This document shows, one piece after another, positions 54,021 to 61,665 of a DNA stretch of 64,000 nucleotides. Position 1 is the stretch's first letter, and the number at the start of each line of letters is the position of its first letter. The notes beneath the pieces are model-generated. The model searched no databases. It was not told the origin of the DNA and saw only the letters and a list, made by a program, of their open reading frames with translations. Made by a program: the position numbers and the translations under genes. The stretch comes from Dokdonella sp. GTDB taxonomy: Bacteria; Pseudomonadota; Gammaproteobacteria; Xanthomonadales; Rhodanobacteraceae. The DNA lies in assembly GCA_019634795.1 (NCBI GenBank), contig JAHCAR010000005.1, positions 124,001 to 188,000 of the forward strand. The letters are read 5' to 3'.

Positions 54021-54360
54021 TCCACGGAGGATCTGATCAAGTAGCAACGTCGTCATGACGCCTGCCTATGTGCAGATCGCGACGCGTCGACGCAGACGGA
54101 CTGGCCGTCTCGGCAACTGCTTCTACGTTGCTCCACCTCCCGCATCCCTGCAGTCGTTTCAAGCCGATGCAACAAGGATCCGCGCACAGGCAGTCGTCGC
54201 CTGACCGATTGATCGGATGGTGCAAAGGTGGCGCCCAGAAGGCGCCCCACATGCACCGCGCGCCTCGTCAAGCAAACAGCATTCGCTTCGCCACTTAGCA
54301 CATGTGGAGACCCTTCTGAACGCCATGACGACTTTGCTACTTGATCAGACCCTCCCTAGA
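54021..54360. mobile_element. MITE-like element C (inverted copy of B, with extra segment)
   Basis: 340 bases with 40-base terminal inverted repeats, 35 matching. Read in reverse complement it aligns along its length with element B, and has an extra segment of roughly 45 bases in the middle. The right end carries CTAG, which also forms the stop codon of the SHOCT gene; the left end (CCAC) is degenerate. No useful ORF. Mobilised by an outside transposase if at all. Confidence 0.85.
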
Positions 54361-54613
54361 CACTTGAAATGATGGAGGCGCGCTTCTCGTTGTACTCCAC
54401 CTCGTTGACAAGACCTTGCTCCCTGAGCGCAGCGAGCTGTCTCAAGCGAGAGTCCGGACTTTCGGACACCGAGCTATCATTAGTACCCGGAACATTGCGC
54501 GAAGTGGAGGTCTTTCGACGCGACAAGCGGACCAGCAACCAGACGAAACCGCCCACTGATATCGCGAGAATGAAAAGAACGGATAGTGCAATGAGCAAAG
54601 ACAGATGTCCCAT
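54356..54613 (-). CDS. SHOCT-domain membrane protein
   Basis: 85 residues. A single hydrophobic segment (about residues 5-26) is followed by basic R-R-K and a C-terminal SHOCT-type motif: R-L-R-Q-L-A-A-L-R-E-Q-G-L-V-N-E-V-E-Y-N-E-K-R. SHOCT domains mediate oligomerisation or anchoring in many small bacterial proteins. The start at 54613 is preceded by AGGAAG with good spacing (minus strand); an ATG at 54628 is possible. Its stop codon TAG lies in the CTAG at the end of MITE element C. Confidence 0.75.
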   Translation of the reverse strand: MGHLSLLIALSVLFILAISVGGFVWLLVRLSRRKTSTSRNVPGTNDSSVSESPDSRLRQLAALREQGLVNEVEYNEKRASIISSV

Positions 54614-55154
54614 GACCACTTCCTGCATTTGATTGCTTGAGCGGATAGAGCCGAGTGCGTGCGCACTCGGCTCGAAACTTGTAGTTGGGCGCTGGGGCCC
54701 ATTCAGCACCCAATATCCGACAGATCTCACAATGGAATCTATTCCACAATCCTATCATGGCGATGGAGGCTAGTACGTTCGGGCATTTCCGAATGATCAA
54801 TGAGTCGCTGACACAGCGCGACCTGATTGTTCGGTCTGCTCCAGCAGTAACTTGGCGGGAAGTCCTCCGTACCTATATGGCCAAGTCCGCACCGCACGCC
54901 GGTCTGGTCGTCATTCATGTTGCACGTGGCTTTCCTCAGAGGCGCTCGTGCACCGCAAGTGTCCGTACGACCCGCACTCAGCCGGTCCCGATGCCCTGCC
55001 CTTTGTTGCCTGCATTCATTCCCCTCGTTACTGACAGGCACATGGAGGCGATCATCCCGGCGCGCGCTGACTGCCCGGCCCAACTATCGACACTGGTCGA
55101 CCTCGGCATTGGCGCGTAGAACCGGAAGTGTCGTCACAGCGTGGAGGCATGGGC
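54614..55154. other. Gene-poor stretch, no credible gene
   Basis: 541 bases between the SHOCT gene and the Mo-hydroxylase operon. A plus-strand frame (54685-55119) exists but shows no recognisable domain. The left half is A/T-richer than its surroundings. A promoter for the downstream hydroxylase genes is presumably here; I see no defined operator. Confidence 0.4.
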
Positions 55155-55628
55155 ATGGCCATCGAATTCGTCGTCAACGGCAAGGACGTGGCGTTCGAGG
55201 GGGATCCGGAAATGCCCCTGCTCTGGTACCTGCGCGACCATGCGCAGACGCTGGGCGTGAAGTATGGCTGCGGCGTCGGTGCCTGCGGGGCCTGCACCGT
55301 GCACGTCGATGGCGGCGCGGTGCGGTCCTGTTCGATGCCGGTTTCGGCGGCAGCGGGACGCAAGGTGACCACCATCGAGGGTCTCGCCCACGGCAATACC
55401 CTGCACGCCTTGCAGCGCGCCTGGATCGAGGAAGACGTGCCGCAGTGCGGCTACTGCCAGGCCGGCCAGATCATGGCCGCCGCCGACCTGTTGGCGCGTA
55501 AGCCCGATCCGAGTGACGAAGAGATTGCCGCGCTGACCAACCTGTGTCGCTGCGGCACCTACCCGCGCATCCGCAAGGCGATCCGCCGCGCCGCCGGGTT
55601 GCGCAAGCAGGACGAGGTGAAGGCATGA
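55155..55628 (+). CDS. 2Fe-2S subunit of a molybdenum hydroxylase (IorA-like)
   Basis: 157 residues. The first plant-type cluster uses C39, C44, C47 and C59 ([10 protein letters not shown]); the second uses C98, C101, C131 and C133 (C-G-Y-C ... C-R-C-G). This is the alpha subunit of isoquinoline 1-oxidoreductase-type and aldehyde oxidoreductase-type enzymes, transferring electrons from the molybdenum centre. The start at 55155 has GGAGG seven bases upstream. The stop overlaps the ATG of the molybdenum subunit gene. Confidence 0.93.
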   Translation: MAIEFVVNGKDVAFEGDPEMPLLWYLRDHAQTLGVKYGCGVGACGACTVHVDGGAVRSCSMPVSAAAGRKVTTIEGLAHGNTLHALQRAWIEEDVPQCGYCQAGQIMAAADLLARKPDPSDEEIAALTNLCRCGTYPRIRKAIRRAAGLRKQDEVKA

Positions 55629-57961
55629 ATGCGCGCATACGCGAGGACTGGGAATCGGCGGACACGTTCGCGGCGCTGATGAAGACGGGCGAGTCGGTAC
55701 GCCTCGGCCGACGCGGTTTCCTCAAGGCCTGCGCAGGCGCCGGCGGCGGACTTCTGCTCGGCGCCTGGCTGCCTGCCGCCACATGGGCGGACGCGCCGGC
55801 AGCTGGTGCAGAACCGGGCGCCATGCTTGGCGTGTTCGTGCGCATCGGGCGCGATGGAAAGATCGTGATCGGTGCGCGCAGTCCGGAGATCGGCCAGGGC
55901 GTCAAGACCTCCTTGCCGATGCTGATCGCCGAAGAACTTGACGCCAACTGGGACGACGTGAGCGTCGAGCAACTGCCGCTCGGGCTCGTCTTCGGCGGTC
56001 CGCCACCGGGCGTCGCCTGGAAGTGGGGCCCGCAGGGCGCCGGTGGCAGTACCAACATTCCGGACGCCTGGCAGGAGCTGCGCCAGGCCGGCGCGCGGGT
56101 CCGCCGCATGCTGCTCGAGGCGGCGGCGAAGCGCTGGAACGTCCCCGTGCAGCAGTTGCGCACCGCCAAGGGCCGCGTTCTCGATGCCGAAGGTCGCGCG
56201 CTGGGCTATGGCGAACTCGCCGATGCGGCGGCGGCCATTCCGGTACCCACCGTCGATGTCGAGCTGAAGAAGCCCGAGGCGTTCCACATCATCGGCACGC
56301 CGCGCCGAGTCGTCGATGCCGAGGACATCGTGACCGGCAAGGCACGCTACGGCATCGATACCATGGCGCCCGGAACGCTGGTCGCCGTGATTGCGCGGTG
56401 CCCGCTGTTCGAAGGCGGCGTCAAGCGCTTCGATGCCAAGGCCGCGCTCGCGATTCCCGGAGTGCGCCAGGTCCTGTCCTTGCCAGGCCCCAAGGGCGAT
56501 GAGCCGATCACGCAGAACTTAGTCGCTGGCGTTGCCGTGCTGGCCGACGATACCTGGGCCGCACTGAAGGGACGCAAGGCCCTGCAGATCGAGTGGGAAT
56601 CCGGTGGCCATGACGCCGAATCGACGCAATCGCTCGACGCGCAATGCCAGCGCCTGCTCGCCGGCAAGGGCCAGGTCGTGCGCAATGACGGCGACGTCGA
56701 TGCGCTGCGCAAGGCCTCCGATCGCATCATCGAGGCGACCTATCGCGTGCCCTACGTCGCGCACGCGCCGCTGGAACCGCCCGGTGCCTACGTCGAGATC
56801 GGCAAGGATTCGATGCGCATCGTTGCCTCCATGCAGATGCCCGGTGGCGCCTCGCGCACGGCCAACGCGATCACCGGCATCGACCGCAGCAAGATCGAAG
56901 TGATCATGCCGCGTGTCGGTGGTGGCTTCGGCCGTCGCCTGAGCAATGATTTCGTCGCCGAGGCCGTGCTGCTGGCCAAGGCCTCGGGCAAGCCGGTGAA
57001 ACTGATTTGGACGCGCGAGGACGATCTCGCCCACGATTTCTTCCGCCCGTTCGGCCAGCAGCATCTCAGTTCGACACTTGGCGCCGATGGCATGCCGACG
57101 AGCTGGCGCCAGCATCTGGCCAGCGCGAGCAAGTACCATCGGCGTCCCGACGTGAAACCCGAGGAACTGTGGACGGCGGAACTCTATCCGGACGACTTCC
57201 CGGCCGGCATCATCAAGAACCTTCGCGTCGAATGGTCGGCGGTGAAGTCGGGCATGACGCGCGGTTCCTGGCGCGCACCGGCGCATACGGCGAATGCCTT
57301 CGCCGTGGAAAGTTTCATCGACGAGATCGCGCATGCCGGCCAACAGGATCCGCTGGACTTGCGGCTAAGGTTGCTGGACCACGAAACCATGGATTACGGG
57401 CAGCACGGCGGGCCCAAGTTCTCGCCACGACGCCTGCGCGAAGTGGCCCGGCTTGCCGCCGAGAAGATCGGCTGGCAGCGCAAGTTGCCGCAGGGCCACG
57501 GTCTCGGCATCGCGAGTCATTTCACCTTCGGCGGCTACACCGCGCATGCGATGGAAGTCAGTGTCGGCAGTGACGGAATACCGGTCATTCACCGTTGTGT
57601 CTGCGCAGTCGATGTCGGCCAGCCGGTCAATCCGCTGGGCATCGAGGCTCAGATGATGGGCGGCACGATCGATGGCCTGTCCACGGCCATGAATCTCGAA
57701 ATACGCATCGACGGAGGCCGCATAATGACGGGAAACTTCCCCGACTATCCGCTGCTTCGCTCGGCCCGGGCGCCGGATGTCGAAGTCCATATCGTTGCGA
57801 GCCGCGAGACTCCCTGCGGCGCGGGAGAAATGGGCATACCGACTGCCGCTCCGGCCTTCACCAATGCCCTCTTCGCGGCCACAGGCGTGCGCATACGTCG
57901 GCTGCCGATAGGCGATCAGCTGGCCGACGCCATGCGCAAGCGGACGCAGGTCCAGAGCTGA
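55625..57961 (+). CDS. Molybdopterin-binding subunit of IorB-like hydroxylase, Tat-exported
   Basis: 778 residues. The N-terminus has the twin-arginine motif R-R-G-F-L-K (residues 29-34) followed by a hydrophobic stretch, so the folded complex is probably exported by Tat, with the small subunit carried along. The molybdopterin-binding loop G-G-G-F-G-R-R near residue 432 and the active-site glutamate in G-A-G-E-M-G-I-P-T near 731-739 are present. Isoquinoline/quinoline-like or aldehyde substrates are suggested by family; the actual one is unknown. It needs the cofactor made by the moa genes at the other end of the window. Confidence 0.92.
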   Translation: MNARIREDWESADTFAALMKTGESVRLGRRGFLKACAGAGGGLLLGAWLPAATWADAPAAGAEPGAMLGVFVRIGRDGKIVIGARSPEIGQGVKTSLPMLIAEELDANWDDVSVEQLPLGLVFGGPPPGVAWKWGPQGAGGSTNIPDAWQELRQAGARVRRMLLEAAAKRWNVPVQQLRTAKGRVLDAEGRALGYGELADAAAAIPVPTVDVELKKPEAFHIIGTPRRVVDAEDIVTGKARYGIDTMAPGTLVAVIARCPLFEGGVKRFDAKAALAIPGVRQVLSLPGPKGDEPITQNLVAGVAVLADDTWAALKGRKALQIEWESGGHDAESTQSLDAQCQRLLAGKGQVVRNDGDVDALRKASDRIIEATYRVPYVAHAPLEPPGAYVEIGKDSMRIVASMQMPGGASRTANAITGIDRSKIEVIMPRVGGGFGRRLSNDFVAEAVLLAKASGKPVKLIWTREDDLAHDFFRPFGQQHLSSTLGADGMPTSWRQHLASASKYHRRPDVKPEELWTAELYPDDFPAGIIKNLRVEWSAVKSGMTRGSWRAPAHTANAFAVESFIDEIAHAGQQDPLDLRLRLLDHETMDYGQHGGPKFSPRRLREVARLAAEKIGWQRKLPQGHGLGIASHFTFGGYTAHAMEVSVGSDGIPVIHRCVCAVDVGQPVNPLGIEAQMMGGTIDGLSTAMNLEIRIDGGRIMTGNFPDYPLLRSARAPDVEVHIVASRETPCGAGEMGIPTAAPAFTNALFAATGVRIRRLPIGDQLADAMRKRTQVQS

Positions 57962-57963
57962 GC

Positions 57964-58002
57964 GCGCAACAACGGCTCGTCGGGCCCGAACCGTTGTTGC
58001 GC
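57964..58002. terminator. Terminator-like hairpin between convergent genes
   Basis: A 12-base-pair perfect inverted repeat (GCGCAACAACGG with its complement) around a 15-base loop, just after the hydroxylase stop and before the end of the convergent LysR gene. There is no T-tract on either side, so termination may need Rho or may only slow the polymerase. Confidence 0.5.
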
Positions 58003-58048
58003 CCGCCATGTCTGCAACCGTCCGGCACCGCTTGACGAAGCGTGCAGG

Positions 58049-59113
58049 TCAGGCCGGTTCGCTGACCGCTTCCGGCTCGCTGTCGTTCTCGTGCACATGA
58101 AGAATTCCGACTGTCTCTAGCGTCAACGGTCGATTCGATGACGAGGGCACCACTGTCCGTTCCTTTTTCTTCGACAAGCAGGCCTTCAGATCGGGACACA
58201 ACTCGTGCATGTAGTCGGAGTCGAAGCGCAGGCGATCGACGAGAAAATCGACGAATGCACGGACCTTCGGCGATTGCGCGGCACCACGCTGGAACACCGC
58301 GTTGAAGTCCATTTCGGGTCCGGTCCAACCAGCCAGGACGCGCTGGACCAGACCCTGCTCGGCGAGCCGCTTGATCGTGACGTCGCTCGCAAGCATCAGG
58401 CCTTCACCGCTCATCAGGGCGCCAGTCAGTGCTGCCGGATCATTGGCCACCAGTACCGGATCGACGCGGAAATCGCCGGACTTCTCGCCGTCGTTGAGGG
58501 TCCAGATGTAGCTGCCGTTGCGCAGCGACTTGTGCATGGCCAGCGCACGATGGTGCTTGAGGTCATCGGGATGCAGCGGCTCGCCGTGGCGCTTGATGTA
58601 GCCCGGACTCGCGTAGACCTGGGTGCGGAATACTGAAAGTCGCCGGGCGGACAGGTTGGAATCCGGCAGGTTGCCCACGCGCAAGGCGACATCGATTTCC
58701 TTGGCGATGAGGTCCAGCGGCTCCTGGGTCAGCAGCAGCTCGACCCGTACCTCGGGATGCTGGGCGTGGAACTGGCCGAGCAAGGGAGCGATCCAGGTGA
58801 TCCCAACCGAGTACGGCGCGGTGACGCGCAGCCAGCCGCGCGGCCCGCTCTGCAACTGTCCGACCGCGCTCTCCGCTTCATCGAGTTCGCGCGCGATACG
58901 CTGGCAATGCTCGAAATAGATGTTGCCGGCCTCGGTCAGGCCGAGCTTGCGCGTGGTCCGGTTCAGCAACTGCGCACCGAGGCGCGTTTCCAAATCCTGC
59001 ACCTTGCGGCTGACGGTGGTCTTCGGCAGGCGCAAGGCGCGCGCCGCGGCGATGAAGCTGCCGAGCTCCACCACTTTCACGAAGATCAGTGTGTCGTTCA
59101 GATCGCGTGACAT
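58049..59113 (-). CDS. LysR-family transcriptional regulator
   Basis: 354 residues. The N-terminal helix-turn-helix (about 5-64) contains A-A-A-R-A-L-R-L-P-K-T-T-V-S-R-K-V-Q-D-L-E; the effector domain follows to about residue 300. A further ~45-residue C-terminal extension exceeds the usual length. The start at 59113 is chosen over 59146 because it begins the conserved S-R-D-L-N-D segment. It is divergent from the reductase/RND operon across 387 bases and convergent with the hydroxylase, so it is the probable regulator of one or both. Confidence 0.93.
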   Translation of the reverse strand: MSRDLNDTLIFVKVVELGSFIAAARALRLPKTTVSRKVQDLETRLGAQLLNRTTRKLGLTEAGNIYFEHCQRIARELDEAESAVGQLQSGPRGWLRVTAPYSVGITWIAPLLGQFHAQHPEVRVELLLTQEPLDLIAKEIDVALRVGNLPDSNLSARRLSVFRTQVYASPGYIKRHGEPLHPDDLKHHRALAMHKSLRNGSYIWTLNDGEKSGDFRVDPVLVANDPAALTGALMSGEGLMLASDVTIKRLAEQGLVQRVLAGWTGPEMDFNAVFQRGAAQSPKVRAFVDFLVDRLRFDSDYMHELCPDLKACLSKKKERTVVPSSSNRPLTLETVGILHVHENDSEPEAVSEPA

Positions 59114-59147
59114 CTCGGTATCCCCGTATTCGGCCCATTGGCCCATG

Positions 59148-59165
59148 TTCGGGACAATTATTCCC
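59148..59165. promoter_or_regulatory. Candidate regulator-binding motif, copy 1
   Basis: The sequence TTCGGGACAATTATTCCC, partly dyad-symmetric (GGGA...TCCC), lies 35 bases upstream of the LysR start. A close relative (TTCGGGACTGAATATCCC) occurs at 59471-59488, just before the reductase start. Such paired sites would suit LysR autoregulation and control of the divergent operon. This is only a pattern call. Confidence 0.35.
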
Positions 59166-59470
59166 TGAATTGGGGACTAATCAAGTCCTGATTGCAGCCC
59201 TATCCTTTGCCGCGTCGCAAAAAAGGAACTGCCTGTGATCAGCCAATCCCAAACCAGTGCCGCCTCGTTCGTGTGGCAATCGATACTCGCCGATCGGCGC
59301 TCAACGGCCCGTAAAAGCTTGGTATCCGAGCCTTGCAGCCCGCATGGCCCCTCACTTTCCGTGATCCGGCCCGACAGCGATGGCGCTCGCGCCAGCGCCG
59401 CTGCGAAGATCGGGCGACAGCCACGGCGCGCGCCGGGCCGGACAAGGAGCCTGCCCGACTCCGTCCCGCA

Positions 59471-59488
59471 TTCGGGACTGAATATCCC
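59471..59488. promoter_or_regulatory. Candidate regulator-binding motif, copy 2
   Basis: TTCGGGACTGAATATCCC, similar to the motif at 59148-59165 and likewise built of GGGA...TCCC half sites. It lies 12 bases before the reductase ATG at 59501. Its closeness to the start means it could act in repression if real. Confidence 0.3.
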
Positions 59489-59500
59489 ACGAGCAGGACA

Positions 59501-60358
59501 ATGAAACGACCCTTGCTCGTTCTCGGCGCAACCGGACTGATCGGCCGCAACATCGTCGCGGCAACCGTGGAAGCCGGACTTCCGGTGATTGCAGTGGCCC
59601 GCGACAGCGACAAGCTGGCCGCGCTCAAGGCGGCGTTTCCGGGCGCCGATGTATCGGTCATCGCCAACACGATCCGCGACGATCTGGCTGGTGATCGGCT
59701 GGCTCGCGAACTGCGCGATTCGGGCCGGCCGCTGGCCGGTGTCGTGGCCTCGATCTGCGGCTCGCCCGGTCGTGGCCGCCTGCTCGACCAGCCGGTTTCG
59801 AGCCTCGGCCGCGAACTCGACGAGGTCCTCATTCCGCACCTCTCGGCGGCGCGACACGTCCTGCCATTCATGGCCGAGAACGCCATGGCCGGCAATTACA
59901 TCCTGATTGGCGGACCGGGCAGCGAAATGCCGTGGGCCGGCTATGGTCCGCGCTCGGTGACCGGTGCGGCGCTGCGCATGCTCGCCCAGGTTCTCCACGA
60001 CGAAGCGCGCGCACTGGGTATTCGCGTCCAGTTGCTCGACATCAGTTCGCCGGCCTGCACCGACCAGAACCTTGCCCACGCCTGTCCGCGCTGGCCGCGT
60101 GCGGAGGATATCGGTCGGCGCGCACTGCAACTCGCGCTGCGCAACGAATCGAGGTTGGGCACGCATCCGGTTGTCCCGTTCGACCCGCGCCCCGAGTCGG
60201 GCGCTTCCCTTGCGACCGCCCCTGCCAACCCGGCCGTTGCGCCTGCAGGGCGCATTCAAGCCCCGATCCTGACGGACCCACGCACGACTCGCGTCAGCGA
60301 CGCACGTCGTCTGCTCGATTCCCTGATACCTACCAAGTCCAATGAGGTTTCCCGATGA
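59501..60358 (+). CDS. Rossmann-fold NAD(P)-binding protein (SDR-like)
   Basis: 285 residues. The N-terminal G-A-T-G-L-I-G motif is the NAD(P)-binding turn of an extended Rossmann fold, followed by A-R-D-S-D-K. The usual Tyr-x-x-x-Lys of short-chain dehydrogenases is not clear (the region reads Y-G-P-R-S-V-T-G-A-A), so it may be an atypical or inactive member. It shares an ATGA overlap with the RND adaptor gene, so the two are co-translated. Its role in the efflux operon is unknown. Confidence 0.8.
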   Translation: MKRPLLVLGATGLIGRNIVAATVEAGLPVIAVARDSDKLAALKAAFPGADVSVIANTIRDDLAGDRLARELRDSGRPLAGVVASICGSPGRGRLLDQPVSSLGRELDEVLIPHLSAARHVLPFMAENAMAGNYILIGGPGSEMPWAGYGPRSVTGAALRMLAQVLHDEARALGIRVQLLDISSPACTDQNLAHACPRWPRAEDIGRRALQLALRNESRLGTHPVVPFDPRPESGASLATAPANPAVAPAGRIQAPILTDPRTTRVSDARRLLDSLIPTKSNEVSR

Positions 60359-61545
60359 AATTCCCCGATTCGCTCGCATCGACCATCCACTGGCGCGCCG
60401 CGCTGGCCCTGTCGATTTCGATCTCGATCAGCCTGCTGGCCAGCGGTTGCAGCAGCCACGCCGCGCCCCAGGGCGCCATGCCGGCCCCCGAAGTCAGCGT
60501 CGCCAAGGTTCTGGTGCAGCCGGTTCGCCAGTGGGATGAATTCACAGGCCGTGTGGCCGCGGTCGAAACCGTCGAGCTGCGCCCGCGCGTCAGCGGCTAT
60601 GTCGACAAACTCGCCTACACCGAGGGCCAGCTGGTGGCCAAGGGCGATCTGCTGTTCGTGATCGACCAGCGTCCGTATCGCGCCGCGCTCGCGCATGCAC
60701 GCGCCGACCTGGCCCGCGCCCGCAGCGAAGCGCAGCTTGCGAAGTCGCAGGCCAAGCGAGCCGAGTCGCTGATCGCGGTCAACGCAATCTCGCGCGAGGA
60801 AGCCGACACGCGCATCGCCGCCGTGGCCCAGGCCGATGCCGCCGTACGCGCCGCCGAGGCGGCGGTGACCAGCGCCGAGCTCGACCTGCAGTTCACCGAG
60901 GTGCGCTCACCGATCGCGGGCCGCACCGGCCGCGCGTTGATCACGGTCGGCAACCTGGCCCGCGCCGATACCACCCTGCTGACCACGGTCGTCTCGCTCG
61001 ATCCGATGTACGTCGATTTCGAGAGCGACGAGCGTTCCTTCCTCGGCTACCAGGCGCTGGCGCGCAGCGGCGAGCGCGCCGAACTGAGCAATGCAGTGCG
61101 CGTCGGCCTCGCCAACGAGGACGGTTATCCGCATCTCGGCAAGGTCGATTTCATCGACAACGGCGTCGATGCCACGACTGGAACGATCCATGCGCGTGCC
61201 GTCCTGCCGAACAAGGACGGCAGCCTGACCCCTGGCCTGTTCGCCCGTGTGCAGCTGGAGGGCGCCGCCGAGGCCGAGGCCCTGCTGATCGACAACAAGG
61301 CCGTGCTGACCGACCAGGATCGAAAGTACGTCTACGTGCTCGGCCCGAACAACACCGCCGTGCGCAAGGACATCGTCCCGGGCAGGTTGATGGACGACCT
61401 GCGCGTGGTCACCTCGGGGCTGAGCCCCGACGACCAGGTGATCGTGCGTGGCATCCAGAAAGTGTTCTTCCCGGGCATGCCTGTGCAGCCCACCGTCATC
61501 GCCATGCAGGCTCCGGCATCGACCGGACAGGTCGCGATGAAATGA
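60355..61545 (+). CDS. RND efflux periplasmic adaptor (membrane fusion protein)
   Basis: 396 residues. The signal peptide ends in a lipobox L-L-A-S-G-C (Cys32), so it is a lipoprotein. Hairpin and lipoyl-like segments follow: R-V-S-G-Y-V-D-K and F-T-E-V-R-S-P-I-A-G-R-T-G. It bridges the inner-membrane RND pump to an outer-membrane TolC-like channel, which is not encoded in the visible part. It overlaps the reductase stop and precedes the pump gene by 120 bases. Confidence 0.94.
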   Translation: MKFPDSLASTIHWRAALALSISISISLLASGCSSHAAPQGAMPAPEVSVAKVLVQPVRQWDEFTGRVAAVETVELRPRVSGYVDKLAYTEGQLVAKGDLLFVIDQRPYRAALAHARADLARARSEAQLAKSQAKRAESLIAVNAISREEADTRIAAVAQADAAVRAAEAAVTSAELDLQFTEVRSPIAGRTGRALITVGNLARADTTLLTTVVSLDPMYVDFESDERSFLGYQALARSGERAELSNAVRVGLANEDGYPHLGKVDFIDNGVDATTGTIHARAVLPNKDGSLTPGLFARVQLEGAAEAEALLIDNKAVLTDQDRKYVYVLGPNNTAVRKDIVPGRLMDDLRVVTSGLSPDDQVIVRGIQKVFFPGMPVQPTVIAMQAPASTGQVAMK

Positions 61546-61665
61546 CCGACTGATCGAGGCGCAGGCGTCCGGGCGGACGCCTTCACCCTACACCCGAGTG
61601 GCAAACGACCCCTGCGCGGCGGGGGCGAGGCTTGACTGCGGCCCGAGGCCGCAAAGGAACCCGTT

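Noticed and set aside
53401-54360. Integron attC-like cassette sites
   Set aside because: The repeats are long, inverted and nearly identical at both ends with homologous interiors, which fits MITEs; there is no integrase or cassette array.
54685-55119. 144-codon plus-strand frame before the hydroxylase operon
   Set aside because: No domain, weak start context and no similarity to a family I know.
57964-58002. Strong Rho-independent terminator
   Set aside because: The hairpin is convincing but neither side has a T-tract, so I list it only as terminator-like.
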